A program made the position numbers and the translations under genes. From NCBI GenBank assembly GCA_963806395.1, contig CAWDYI010000013.1:48602-112601 (forward strand): a stretch of 64,000 nt of DNA, read 5' to 3'. Below the pieces are notes generated by a model that saw only the letters and a program-made list of their open reading frames with translations, searched no databases and was not told the DNA's origin. This stretch comes from DASSUW01 sp963806395. GTDB lineage: Bacteria > Actinomycetota > Thermoleophilia > Solirubrobacterales > Solirubrobacteraceae. Shown piece by piece: positions 1 to 8,767 of the stretch. Position 1 is the stretch's first letter; each line of letters opens with the position of its first letter.

Positions 1-422
1 TCGGCCGCACGCCTGACGTCAGCGGGCCGGTCGACGTCGAGGGCGACACGATCACGGCCGCAACGCTCGATGCCGAGCTTTCCACGCTCGTGTCCGACGA
101 GGCACGGCGCGACAACGCGCTGACGGAGCGGGGGATCGAGACCGCGCGCTTCCCGACCGCGACGTTCGAGCTCACGGAGCCGGTCGAGCTGTCGCGCTCG
201 AGGAAGGCCGCCGCGGGGACGCTGACGCTGCACGGCGAGACACAGCTGATCGAGGTCGCGCTCCGTTCGCAGCGGATCGGCGACTCCACGATCGAGCTCG
301 CCGGCTCGGCGCCGATCGCGTTCGCCGACTTCGGCATCGAGCCGCCGAGCATCGCCGGCTTCGTCACGGTCGAGGACAACGGCACGCTCGAGTTCAAGAT
401 CCGGCTGCGACCCGGCGCCTAG
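1..422 (+). CDS. YceI-like domain protein, C-terminal part (5' end outside window)
   Basis: The open frame runs in from before position 1 and stops at 420-422, so only the last ~140 residues are seen. The pattern GPVDVEG...LDAELSTLVSDEARRDNAL...FPTATFELT is typical of the YceI family: a lipocalin-like barrel that binds isoprenoid-type lipids, with alternating beta strands and the conserved 'R-D..L.....FP.A.F' segment. The ending (strands around 'GTLTLHGETQLIEVALRS' and 'FGIEPPSIAGFVTVEDNGTLEF') also fits. The usual length is ~170-200 residues, so only ~40-60 are missing. It is convergent with the downstream hydrolase and overlaps it by 29 bases. Family assignment is fairly sure; the ligand is not known. 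Confidence 0.8.
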   Translation, partial: GRTPDVSGPVDVEGDTITAATLDAELSTLVSDEARRDNALTERGIETARFPTATFELTEPVELSRSRKAAAGTLTLHGETQLIEVALRSQRIGDSTIELAGSAPIAFADFGIEPPSIAGFVTVEDNGTLEFKIRLRPGA

Positions 423-1209
423 GCAGCCGCACGAGCACGCGCTCCGCGATCCCGGCCTGGGTCGCCTGGCCGTAGGCCGGGCTCGGACTGCCGCTGGTGA
501 GGACGGCCAGCGAGATGCGCGTGCCGTCGCGCTCCAGCAGCGCGACCTGGTGGGCGATCCCGGTCCGCCAGCCGCCCTTGAACATGATGTGGAAGCCGCG
601 CGGCTGCGCGACCGCCGCGATGCCCCAGCGCTGCCACGGGACGATCGAGCCGAGCAGCCGACGCAGGTACGCGCGGTGGCGCTTCGGTGCCAGGCGGTCG
701 ATTCGCATGAACAGCCGCGCCTGGTCGCGCGCGGTGAGCTGCGCGTCCGCCCAGTTGCCGACGTCGGCGAAGCGCGTCATGCCGGCCGCGCGTGCCACGC
801 GGTAGAGCCCCGCGCCGCCGACGCGGCGGTAGATCGTGCTCGCTGCGTCGTTGTCGGAGACGGTGATCATCGGCCCCAGGAGCGCCCGCTCCCTCGTGGT
901 CAGGACGCGGCTGCGCGCCTCGCGCACGACAGCGAGCGCGAGCATCGCCTTGACGACGCTCGCCGACGGGAAGCGGCGGTCGCCCTGCAGGCCGCGGATC
1001 GTGCGGCCCGGCGCCAGCACGGCGAATGAAATGGCGCCCGCGCGCCGCCGCGCCCACCGCCGTGCCTCCTCGATCCCGCCCAGCGCGACAAGCCGCGGCT
1101 CGGCGGCCGGGCGAATCGCGGCGCGCGCGAATCCCGGATGCGCGTCGGCGACCTCGACGCCCGGTAGGAGCACCGCCGCGACAACGGCGGCGATCATGCG
1201 CGCGTTCAT
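394..1209 (-). CDS. Class A beta-lactamase-like serine hydrolase, secreted
   Basis: A 271-residue protein with an N-terminal signal-like segment (MNARMIAAVVAAVLLPG). It carries the serine-acylase motif set: S84-V-V-K87 (active-site Ser with its Lys), S118-D-N120, and K210-G-G212. That order and spacing is that of class A beta-lactamases and the related PBP-type carboxypeptidases/esterases. The glutamate of a true class A omega loop is not evident, so antibiotic hydrolysis cannot be claimed; a cell-wall or general serine hydrolase role is equally likely. The ATG start at 1207-1209 gives a sensible signal peptide. The 3' end overlaps the convergent YceI gene by 29 bases. Confidence 0.82.
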   Translation of the reverse strand: MNARMIAAVVAAVLLPGVEVADAHPGFARAAIRPAAEPRLVALGGIEEARRWARRRAGAISFAVLAPGRTIRGLQGDRRFPSASVVKAMLALAVVREARSRVLTTRERALLGPMITVSDNDAASTIYRRVGGAGLYRVARAAGMTRFADVGNWADAQLTARDQARLFMRIDRLAPKRHRAYLRRLLGSIVPWQRWGIAAVAQPRGFHIMFKGGWRTGIAHQVALLERDGTRISLAVLTSGSPSPAYGQATQAGIAERVLVRLPRRRVAAGS

Positions 1210-1263
1210 CGAAAGGGAAGCGAATCACCTGTGCAGGCGGAAGACGCTGCGCGCTTGTGAACC

Positions 1264-2754
1264 TCAGCCGGCGGCGAGGCGGCCGAGCGCGTGCATCGAG
1301 TCGCGCAACGCCGGATACAGCGACGCGTAGACCGCGTACAGCTCGTCGTAGCGGCGCGCGCGCTCGGGATCGGGCTCGGTGACCGCGTCTCGCAGCCGCA
1401 CGCGCGCGCTCGCGTCGTCGACGTCCGAGAACACGCCTGCGGCGACGCCGGCCAGCAGCGCGGCGCCGTACGCGGGACCCTCGTCGATCAGCGTGCGGCG
1501 GATCGGGCGACCGTAGACGTCGGCCTGGAGCCGCAGCCACAGCGGCGAGCGGGCGCCGCCGCCGACTGCGCGCAGGTCGCCGTCCGGGGTGCCGAGCCCA
1601 CGCATCACCTCGAGGCCGTCGCGCATCGAGAACGCCACGCCCTCCATCACGGCGCGGGTGAGGTGCGCGCGGCCATGGCGGACCGTGAGACCGACGAAGC
1701 CCCCGCGCGCCTGCGCGTCCAGGTGCGGGCTGCGCTCGCCCGTGAGGTACGGCAGGAACACGAGGCCCTCGGCGCCCGGCGCCACCGCGGACGCCTCGCC
1801 CACCAGCGTCTCGAAGTCGGCGCCGCCGCCGAGGCGCTCGCGCCACCAGCTCAGTGAGCCGCCGGCGGACAGCGTCACGGCCATCAGGTGAAACGCGCCC
1901 GGTACGGCGTGGCAGAACGCGTGCACACGCCCGGACGGATCGCGCGAGAACTCGTCGCGGTGGGCGAACAGCACGCCGCTGGTGCCGATCGAGGTCGACA
2001 CGGCGCCTTCTCGCACGACGCCGACTCCGACCGCCGCCGCAGCGTTGTCGCCCCCGCCCGCGGCGATCGGCAGCCCGCGCGGCAGCCCGAGCTCGTCCGC
2101 GACGTCGTCGCGCACCGTGGCCGTCACCTCGGGACCCTCGTGGACCGCCGGCAGCCACTCGCGCGGGATCTCGAGCGCCTCGAGGATCTCGTCCGACCAG
2201 TCGCGCGCGCGCACGTCGAGCAGCAGCGTCCCGGAGGCGTCCGAGGCGTCGGTCGCGCGCTCGCCGGTGAGCTCGAGGCGCACGTAGTCCTTCGGCAGCA
2301 GCACGGTCGCCAGCCGCGCGTACGCCTCCGGCTCGTGACGGCGCAGCCACAGGATCTTCGGCGCCTGGAAGCCGGTGAGGGCAGGGTTGCCGGCCAGCTC
2401 GAGCAGCCGCTCGGCCCCGACCCGCTCGGTGATCTCGTCGCACTCGGCCTCGGTGCGCTGGTCGTTCCACAGCAGCGCCGGCCGGATCACCGCGCCGCTC
2501 GCGTCGAGGAATACGGACCCGTGCATCTGGCCGGTGAGGCCGAGGCCGACGATCTCGTCGTCGGCCGCCGCGACCACCTCGGCGAGCACGGTCTTCGCGG
2601 CCCGCCACCAGTCGGCCGGCCGCTGCTCGGTCCAGCCCGGCCGCGGGGTCAGCAGCTCGTGCGGCGCGTTCGCCTCCGCGACGAGCTCACCGTCGGTGGT
2701 GACCGCGAGCGCGCGCGTGCCGCTGGTGCCGACGTCGACGCCGAGAAGGATCAC
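1264..2754 (-). CDS. xylB: Xylulokinase (FGGY carbohydrate kinase)
   Basis: The 496-residue length matches the family. The N-terminus MILLGVDVGTSGTRAL is the FGGY ATP-binding start, followed by GWTEQRPADWW, LTGQMHGSVFLD and LLWNDQRTEAE, all hallmarks of XylB (the 'GQMHG' and 'WNDQR' segments hold sugar- and phosphate-contacting residues). C-terminal GGGARSPLWLRLQADVYGRPI is the second FGGY signature. It would phosphorylate D-xylulose to xylulose 5-phosphate in the cytoplasm. The start is GTG at 2752-2754, since the motif begins immediately after it. No xylose isomerase or transporter is seen next to it, so the true sugar could be another ketose. Confidence 0.9.
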   Translation of the reverse strand: MILLGVDVGTSGTRALAVTTDGELVAEANAPHELLTPRPGWTEQRPADWWRAAKTVLAEVVAAADDEIVGLGLTGQMHGSVFLDASGAVIRPALLWNDQRTEAECDEITERVGAERLLELAGNPALTGFQAPKILWLRRHEPEAYARLATVLLPKDYVRLELTGERATDASDASGTLLLDVRARDWSDEILEALEIPREWLPAVHEGPEVTATVRDDVADELGLPRGLPIAAGGGDNAAAAVGVGVVREGAVSTSIGTSGVLFAHRDEFSRDPSGRVHAFCHAVPGAFHLMAVTLSAGGSLSWWRERLGGGADFETLVGEASAVAPGAEGLVFLPYLTGERSPHLDAQARGGFVGLTVRHGRAHLTRAVMEGVAFSMRDGLEVMRGLGTPDGDLRAVGGGARSPLWLRLQADVYGRPIRRTLIDEGPAYGAALLAGVAAGVFSDVDDASARVRLRDAVTEPDPERARRYDELYAVYASLYPALRDSMHALGRLAAG

Positions 2755-2796
2755 GGCCGGGCAGCCTACGGACTTCCGGCGCGCGGCACCGCGAAG

Positions 2797-3345
2797 TCAG
2801 TGCGCCTCGGCGACCAGCGCGTCGAGGTCGAGCGGGGCGTCGATCGCCATCGCGACGTGACCGTGCTCGTCGCGCGGCCACTCGTCGAACGGCCGGTCCC
2901 ACGCGAGCTCGAGGTCGTTGCCGTCGGGGTCGCTGACGTAGATGGCCAGATGCGTGCCGTGGTCTGCGAGCTGGCGCAGCGGCCAGTTCGCCTCGCGCAG
3001 GCGCACCACGGCATCGCCGAGCGCGGCCCGGGTCGGGTAGTTGAGCGCGACGTGGTGGAGCCCGGCGACCCCGTCGGGCTGCGGCGGCCCGCCGGCGGAC
3101 TTCCATGTGTTGAAGCCGAGGTGGTGGTGATAGCCGCCCGCAGAGACGAAGAGGATGTCGCCGGTCGTCCCCCAGCCGATCACGTCGCGCGCCTCGAACA
3201 CGACGTCGAAGCCCAGCACGTCGACGTAGAACGCGCGGATCCGCTCGATGTCGGCGGTCCGCAGGTGCACGTGCCCGACGCGCACGCCGGGATCGATCGG
3301 CCGCGCCGCACGAGCGCGCGGAGTCAGGTTTCCTTGAGAGGACAT
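2797..3345 (-). CDS. VOC family (glyoxalase/extradiol dioxygenase-like) protein
   Basis: 182 residues forming two beta-alpha-beta-beta-beta modules of the vicinal oxygen chelate fold. The metal-ligand pattern is visible: His in VGHVHLRT, His in GLHHVALNY and Glu in DPDGNDLELAWDRP, as in CatE/YfiE-type proteins. GYHHHLGFNTW between the modules is also typical of this subgroup. The family covers glyoxalases, ring-cleaving dioxygenases and resistance proteins, so the reaction is not assigned. The ATG start at 3345 is divergent from the esterase start at 3382, leaving only ~36 bases between them for two promoters. Confidence 0.82.
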   Translation of the reverse strand: MSSQGNLTPRARAARPIDPGVRVGHVHLRTADIERIRAFYVDVLGFDVVFEARDVIGWGTTGDILFVSAGGYHHHLGFNTWKSAGGPPQPDGVAGLHHVALNYPTRAALGDAVVRLREANWPLRQLADHGTHLAIYVSDPDGNDLELAWDRPFDEWPRDEHGHVAMAIDAPLDLDALVAEAH

Positions 3346-3381
3346 GTGCCTCCGCAGACTCCATCACATCGCGACGCCGAC

Positions 3382-4029
3382 GTGAGCGCGCTCGAGTTCC
3401 GCGAGCGCCCCGCGGCCGCCGAGCCCGCCGGACTGGTGATCCTCCACCACGGCCGCGGCGCCGACGAGCACGACCTGCTCGGACTCGCCGACGTGATCGA
3501 TCCCGAACGGCGCCTGCACGTGGTGACCCCGCGCGGGCCGCTCACGCTGCCCGGCTGGCCCGGTCATCACTGGTACGTCGTGCCGCGCGTCGGCTACCCG
3601 GACCCCGACACGTTCGATGCCGCCTACCGCCGGCTGTCGGAGTTCCACGACGAGCAGTTCGAGCGGACGGGCGTGAGCCCGGAGCGCACCGTCCTCGGCG
3701 GCTTCTCGATGGGCTCGGTGATGAGCTACGCGCTCGGCCTCGGGCCAGACCGGCCGGCGCCCGCCGGGCTCCTCGCCTTCTCCGGCTTCGTGCCCACGGT
3801 CGAGGGCTGGCAGCCGGCGCTCGCAGGCCGCGCGCAGACGCGCGCCTTCGTCGCGCACGGCCGCAACGACCCGATAATGGACGTGTCGTTCGCCCGCTCC
3901 GCGCGCGACCTCCTGGAGTCGGCAGGACTGCCCGTGGAGTACCACGAGTCCGACGCCGGGCATCACATCGACCCGAAGCACGTGCCCGCCGCAGTCGGCT
4001 GGCTGCGTGCCACGCTCCCGGCACCGTAG
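3382..4029 (+). CDS. Phospholipase/carboxylesterase family alpha/beta hydrolase
   Basis: 215 residues. LVILHHGRGADEHDLLGLADVI is the oxyanion-loop region of the PF02230 esterases. GGFSMGSVMSYAL holds the nucleophile Ser (G-F-S-M-G), HGRNDPIMDV the acidic residue and DAGHHIDP the catalytic His, so the triad is complete. It should hydrolyse short carboxylic esters or lysophospholipids in the cytoplasm. The GTG at 3382 is chosen because family similarity begins there (SALEFRERPAA). A GTG at 3346 in the same frame is possible but would run to the divergent VOC start. Upstream open sequence in this frame is only antisense to xylB and the VOC gene. Confidence 0.85.
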   Translation: MSALEFRERPAAAEPAGLVILHHGRGADEHDLLGLADVIDPERRLHVVTPRGPLTLPGWPGHHWYVVPRVGYPDPDTFDAAYRRLSEFHDEQFERTGVSPERTVLGGFSMGSVMSYALGLGPDRPAPAGLLAFSGFVPTVEGWQPALAGRAQTRAFVAHGRNDPIMDVSFARSARDLLESAGLPVEYHESDAGHHIDPKHVPAAVGWLRATLPAP

Positions 4030-4072
4030 TTCACCGCTCAAGCGGCCTGACCACGGGCCGATCAGCAGGGAG

Positions 4073-6316
4073 ATGGCCCTGCTGAACAAGATGCTCCCGG
4101 TTGCCGCCGTGCTGGCGGCGCTCGCCCTACTGGACATCCTGCGGCCGGACCCCGACTTTCACGCCGTTCTCAGCATCGTGATCGCGGCCACCAGCGTGGT
4201 GTGGATCGCCCTCGGCGTGTCGCGGCACGTGAAGGGCCGCCTGGGCGTCATCCTGCTGGCAGCGGCGACGCTCCACCTCGCCGCGATGGTCGCGTGGTTC
4301 GCACCGATGCTCGCCGGCGGCGACACCGCACTCCCGCAGCCGTCGATCGCCGACGCAGCACGGCTGATCGCCGCTCTGCTCCTCGCCGCCGCGCTGCTGC
4401 TCGCGCTGACCCGCCGTGAGTCACCGCGGTTCGTCGCGCTCGACGTGCTGACGATCGCCGGAGTGCTCGGCGTCGTCGCCGGCGTCGCGCTGATCGGGCC
4501 GGACTTCGGCACGAGCACGGCGTCGACCGCTGTGCAGGTCACGCAGGTCTGCTACGTGATCTCCGACATCTTCATCGCCGCGATGGTCCTGCGCGTGCTG
4601 CTCGCGCCGCGCGGCCGCCCGGCGGCACTGTGGCTCCTGACCGCCGCGTGCACGGGCCTGGTCGTATCGGACTTCGCCTGGGTCTGGCTGACGATCTCGG
4701 GCACCTATGTGCCCGGCGCGTGGGCCGACATCGGCTGGCTCGCCCAGCCGCTGCTCCTCGGCCTCGCGGTCCTGCATCCCTCGATCCGGCGCCTCACAGC
4801 CACCGAAGCGCGCCACGACATCCAGCTCCGCCTGTCCGGCACCGTGCTGCTCGGCGCGGCGCTTCTGGTCGCGCCGCTGCTGCGCGGAGCACACCACTTC
4901 TTCCCCGCGTTCCTGGACATCGACGACACGCTCGCCAGCAGCATCGCGATGGTCGGCGCCGGATCGCTGATCGCCGCCTTCGTCGTCCTCCGGTTCGTAC
5001 TGCTGCTCAAGCACGCTCGCACGCTGGCCGACGTGGCGGGCGTGGCGCTGGCGGACCGCAACCGCCTGCTGAGCGAGTCCCAGTCGCGCTACCGGTCCCT
5101 GGTCGAGCAGTGCCCGGCGATCACGTGCGTGTTCGACCTGCGCGAGGACGGCCACGTCCAGCCGCTCTACGTCAGCCCGCAGACCGAGGCGATCCTCGGC
5201 GTCACTGCCAGCACCTGGCTCGCCGATTTCGCGTCGGTCATGGTTCGCATCCACCCCGACGACCGTCACCGGGTTGTCGAGGCGCTGGCCGCGGTCGCCG
5301 CCGGCAAGCCCAAGCCGGCGATCGAGTTTCGCGCCACCCGCGCGGACGGGGTGCAGATCTGGCTCGGCGACGTCGGCGCGGTGCTGACCGACAACTCCGC
5401 CGGCCGCCACGTCCAGACGATGCTGTTCGACATCACCGACGCCAAGCGCGCGCAGGCCGAGCGCGAGGCGATGGAGCTCGAGCTGCGACTCGGCCAGAAG
5501 CTCGAGGCCGTCGGCGAGCTCGCCGCGGGCATCGCGCACGAGATCAACACGCCGACCCAGTTCGTCGGCGACACGATCCGGTTCCTTCGCGATGCCTTCA
5601 ACGACCTCCTCCAGCTCCAGGACGTCCAGTCCCAGCTGCTTGCCTCGGCCGAGGCGGGAACCGTGACGCCGGAACTGCTGCAGCGCGTCCGCGACGCCGA
5701 GGAGACCGCCGACCTCGTGTACCTGCGGGAACGCGTGCCGGGAGCGTTCGACCGTGCCGAGGACGGCATCACGCGCGTCGGGGAGATCGTCGGCGCGATG
5801 CGCGAGTTCGGCCACCCGCCGACCGCCGAGAAGGCGCCGGTGCAGCTCAACGACGCCGTGACGAACACGCTCGTCGTCGCGATGAACGAGTACAAGTACG
5901 TGTCCGACATCGAGACCGACCTCGGCGACCTGCCGAGCGTCATCTGCAACGGCGGCGACATCAATCAGGTGATCCTGAACCTGATCGTCAACGCGGCCCA
6001 CGCGATCGAGTCGCGCGGCCCTGAGCGCGGCGCGATCCGCATCCGCACCGTGGTCGACGGCGACGATGTCGTGATCAGCATCGGCGATACCGGCTGCGGC
6101 ATCACCGACGACGTCGCGGCCCGCATGTTCGACCCGTTCTTCACCACCAAGGAGGTCGGGCGCGGCACCGGCCAGGGCCTCGCGATCACGCGCTCGCTGG
6201 TCGTCGATCGCCACGGCGGCACGATCACCTTCGAGACGGAGCTCGGCCGCGGAACGACGTTCCACGTGCGACTGCCGATCGGGCTGGGCACGGCACCCGA
6301 GCTGGTGGCGGCATGA
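4073..6316 (+). CDS. Membrane sensor histidine kinase with PAS domain
   Basis: 747 residues. The first ~310 are strongly hydrophobic with about nine membrane segments. A PAS domain follows at ~337-455 (RYRSLVEQCPAITCVFD...PLYVSPQTEAILG...RIHPDDRHRV). A DHp helix carries GIAHEINTPTQFV with the phosphorylatable His at ~489. The ATPase domain has the N box (NQVILNLIVNAAHAIE, ~631), GDTGCGI (~671), FDPFFTTK and GTGQGLAIT, so it looks fully catalytic. ATG 4073 is used because hydrophobic sequence starts there; an in-frame GTG at 4007 would overlap the esterase gene. Its stop overlaps the next start (ATGA), so it is translationally coupled to the two receiver proteins at 6313 and 7479, its likely partners. 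Confidence 0.9.
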   Translation: MALLNKMLPVAAVLAALALLDILRPDPDFHAVLSIVIAATSVVWIALGVSRHVKGRLGVILLAAATLHLAAMVAWFAPMLAGGDTALPQPSIADAARLIAALLLAAALLLALTRRESPRFVALDVLTIAGVLGVVAGVALIGPDFGTSTASTAVQVTQVCYVISDIFIAAMVLRVLLAPRGRPAALWLLTAACTGLVVSDFAWVWLTISGTYVPGAWADIGWLAQPLLLGLAVLHPSIRRLTATEARHDIQLRLSGTVLLGAALLVAPLLRGAHHFFPAFLDIDDTLASSIAMVGAGSLIAAFVVLRFVLLLKHARTLADVAGVALADRNRLLSESQSRYRSLVEQCPAITCVFDLREDGHVQPLYVSPQTEAILGVTASTWLADFASVMVRIHPDDRHRVVEALAAVAAGKPKPAIEFRATRADGVQIWLGDVGAVLTDNSAGRHVQTMLFDITDAKRAQAEREAMELELRLGQKLEAVGELAAGIAHEINTPTQFVGDTIRFLRDAFNDLLQLQDVQSQLLASAEAGTVTPELLQRVRDAEETADLVYLRERVPGAFDRAEDGITRVGEIVGAMREFGHPPTAEKAPVQLNDAVTNTLVVAMNEYKYVSDIETDLGDLPSVICNGGDINQVILNLIVNAAHAIESRGPERGAIRIRTVVDGDDVVISIGDTGCGITDDVAARMFDPFFTTKEVGRGTGQGLAITRSLVVDRHGGTITFETELGRGTTFHVRLPIGLGTAPELVAA

Positions 6317-7482
6317 AGCGCGTCCTCTTCGTCGACGACGAGCCGCACGTGCTGGAGAGCCTGCGCGACGCGCTGCGCCCCTGGCGGCGCGAGCTGAGCA
6401 TGACGTTCGCGGCCAACGGGCCGACCGCGCTCGACGAGCTCGCGCTCGACTCGTACGACGCCGTCGTGAGCGACATGCGGATGCCCGGTATGGACGGCGC
6501 GGAGCTCTTGCGCGAGGTCCAGCGCGCGCAGCCGGCGACGGTGCGGATCGTGCTCTCGGGCTACGCCGAGACCGAGTCCGTCGCGCGCGCCGCCACCGTC
6601 GCCCACCGCTTCCTGAGCAAGCCGTGCGACGTCGACGAGCTGGTCAGCGTGATCCGGCGCTCGTGCGACATCAACTCGCTCGTCGAGCAGAACGAGCTGC
6701 GCGACGCCGCCAGCGGCACCGGTCACCTGCCGAGCGTTCCGCGGCTGTACTCGGATCTGACGCGGATGATGAACGACCCCGACGCCAGCATCTCGGACGC
6801 CGCCCGGCTCGTCGAGCAGGACGCGGGAATGACGGCCAAGGTGCTGCAACTCGCGAACTCGGCGTTCTTCGGGCGCGCGCGGCAGGTGTCGGAGCTCTCT
6901 GAGGCGATCTCGTACGTCGGCCTCAGCACGCTCAAGGCGCTTGCACTGTCAGCGGACGCGATGGAGGCGTTCCTGCCTCCGTTCGAGATCGCGGGCTTCT
7001 CGATCGAGCGCCTCCAGGCCCACACCGACCTCACCGCACGCATCGCGCGCAGGCTCGTCGCGGCCGGCTGCGACGGCGACAGCGCCGTCGCCGCCGCGCT
7101 GATCCACGACGTCGGCATCCTCGTGCTCGCGTCACGCGCGCCCGACTACCTCGCCGCGGTGCTCGAGCGCGCCGAACGCGAGGACCGCCCCCTGTTCGAG
7201 ATCGAGCAGGACGAGCGCGGCTTCACACACGCGGACGTCGGCGCGCACCTGCTCGGGCTGTGGGGATTGCCGCCCGCGATCGTCGAGGCCGTCGCCTATC
7301 ACCATCGCCCCGCCGCCGCCCACAGCCCGACGATGGGGGCGATCACGACGGTCCATGTCGCGAGCGTGCTCGCCGATGAGTCCGTGCTCAAGCTCGACAT
7401 GGGCCACCTCGAGCGCCTGGGTATGACCGACCAGGTCGCGCGCTGGCGCGAGATCGCCGCAGCCGAGCAGGAGGACCGATGA
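6313..7482 (+). CDS. Response regulator with HDOD output domain
   Basis: 389 residues. A receiver domain (1-~120) has VDDE at 8-10, phospho-acceptor D54 in VVSDMRMPGMDG and the Lys in FLSKPCDVDEL. An HDOD domain (~138-340) follows (LPSVPRLYSDLTRMM...DASISDAARLVEQDAGMTAKVLQLANSAFF...ISYVGLSTLKAL), then an HD-like patch (ALIHDVGILVLA...YHHRP). HDOD proteins are signalling scaffolds, often tied to motility, cell cycle or second-messenger control. ATGA overlap with the kinase upstream and with the next receiver protein shows a single operon. Confidence 0.9.
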   Translation: MKRVLFVDDEPHVLESLRDALRPWRRELSMTFAANGPTALDELALDSYDAVVSDMRMPGMDGAELLREVQRAQPATVRIVLSGYAETESVARAATVAHRFLSKPCDVDELVSVIRRSCDINSLVEQNELRDAASGTGHLPSVPRLYSDLTRMMNDPDASISDAARLVEQDAGMTAKVLQLANSAFFGRARQVSELSEAISYVGLSTLKALALSADAMEAFLPPFEIAGFSIERLQAHTDLTARIARRLVAAGCDGDSAVAAALIHDVGILVLASRAPDYLAAVLERAEREDRPLFEIEQDERGFTHADVGAHLLGLWGLPPAIVEAVAYHHRPAAAHSPTMGAITTVHVASVLADESVLKLDMGHLERLGMTDQVARWREIAAAEQEDR

Positions 7483-8402
7483 ACCCGCGGATCCTGTGCG
7501 TGGACGACGACCCGCATGTGCTCGAGTCGCTGCGTGACGCCCTGCGGCGGCGGTTCGAGGTCGTGACCTCGACCAACGGGTTCGAAGCACTCAAGTTGAT
7601 GGTCGCCGAGCCGTTCCCCGTCGTCGTGACGGACATGCGGATGCCGCTGATCGACGGCGCCCGGTTCCTGAAGCTCGCGCGCGAGCACGCTCCCGACACG
7701 GTGCGGATCCTGCTCACCGGCCAGTCGACGCTCACCGACGCGATCTCGACGGTGAACGACGGCCAGATCTTCCGGTTCCTGCTCAAGCCTTGCGCTACGG
7801 CCGACCTGATCGCGGCCGTCGACGCCGCGATCGCGCATCACAAGGAGATCACGAGCCGCCGGCTCCGTGACGACCAGCTGATCAGCGGCGTGCTGCACGC
7901 GATGAGGGCGATGGCCGCGGCCGTCGACCCGACCGCCAGGGAGCGCGGCGAGCGCGTCAGGCGCACCGCGATCGACCTCGCCAAGGCGTTGAAGATCAAG
8001 GCCGCCGACGACATCGGCCAGGCCTGCGAGCTGCTCCAGCTGGGGGCCATCGGACTCCCGCGGGAGACGCTCGTCAAGCTCGCCAGCTTCCGGCCCGTGA
8101 ACGCCGAGCAGGGTGCCGAGCTGGAGCGGCTGCCCGAGGTCGCCGCCGAGTTCCTGAAGGACATCCCGCCCATGGGCGGAGCGCACGTGGTGCTCAACCA
8201 TCTCGCGAAGCCGTTCGCCCCGACGCGTCCCGGCTCCGCCGGCACGCCGATCGGCGCGCGGGTGGCCCGTATCGCGCTGGACTACGACGTGCTGCAGCTC
8301 CAGGCGATACCGGACAACCTGCGGCTCAACGCGATGCGCTCACGCGACCTGCGCTACGACGCCGCGCTGATCGACACGTTCGAGGAAGTGCTCGAGGACT
8401 GA
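7479..8402 (+). CDS. Response regulator with degenerate HD-GYP-like C-terminal domain
   Basis: 307 residues. The receiver domain is canonical (VDDD at 8-11, D52 in VVTDMRMPLIDG, K in FLLKPCATADL). The remaining ~170 residues follow the order of an HD-GYP phosphodiesterase (VDPTARERGERVRRTAIDLAKAL, then LLQLGAIGLPRETLVKL, later GARVARIALDYDVLQ), but the metal-binding HD pair is replaced (LLQLGAIGLP where LLHDIGKIGLP is expected) and no GYP motif is seen. It is therefore probably not a cyclic-di-GMP hydrolase. It overlaps the HDOD gene (ATGA) and is convergent with the O-methyltransferase remnant 3 bases downstream. Confidence 0.85.
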   Translation: MNPRILCVDDDPHVLESLRDALRRRFEVVTSTNGFEALKLMVAEPFPVVVTDMRMPLIDGARFLKLAREHAPDTVRILLTGQSTLTDAISTVNDGQIFRFLLKPCATADLIAAVDAAIAHHKEITSRRLRDDQLISGVLHAMRAMAAAVDPTARERGERVRRTAIDLAKALKIKAADDIGQACELLQLGAIGLPRETLVKLASFRPVNAEQGAELERLPEVAAEFLKDIPPMGGAHVVLNHLAKPFAPTRPGSAGTPIGARVARIALDYDVLQLQAIPDNLRLNAMRSRDLRYDAALIDTFEEVLED

Positions 8403-8405
8403 GCG

Positions 8406-8750
8406 TCAGCGCTCGGTGACGAGCGTGAGCAGGAGCCCGGCGCCGGTGTTGTCGAGCGCGGTGACGGTTCGCGGGTCGGCCTCCACCAGGTCGCGGAACG
8501 GCTGCATCTGGTCGGCGTGGGAGAGCGCGTTGTCGGCGGCGATCAGGCCTCCCGGCCGGACCACACGGACGAGCTCGGGCCAGTACTCCGGGTAGTGCGG
8601 GCGCTCGGCGTCGAGGAAGACGACGTCCCAGGCCGCGTCGGGTGAGTCTCGCAGCGCGTCGGCCGCGTCGCCGATGCGGAGCTCGACCACGCCGTCGAGC
8701 CCCGCCTTCGCGAGATTCTCGCCCGCCGCCCGGACGAGGAGATTCAGCAG
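8406..8750 (-). pseudogene. Truncated SAM-dependent O-methyltransferase (N-terminal half missing)
   Basis: About 110 residues match the second half of the caffeoyl-CoA-type O-methyltransferase family: AAGENLAKAGLDGVVELR, then GDAADAL, WDVVFLDAERPHYPEYW, VVRPGGLIAADNAL and a conserved ending. The N-terminal helices and the glycine-rich SAM motif I are absent. Upstream of ~8750 the frame runs straight into the stop codon and coding sequence of the DUF1080 gene, and no start codon with family-like sequence is present. It would lack part of the SAM site and is called a 5'-truncated remnant. It ends 3 bases from the convergent receiver gene. Confidence 0.75.
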
Positions 8751-8767
8751 CCGATCGTGCTGCTGGG

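Noticed and set aside
1888..3381. Long open frame upstream of the esterase, continuous with it
   Set aside because: It is antisense to xylB and the VOC gene, has no family-like sequence, and similarity starts only at the GTG of 3382.
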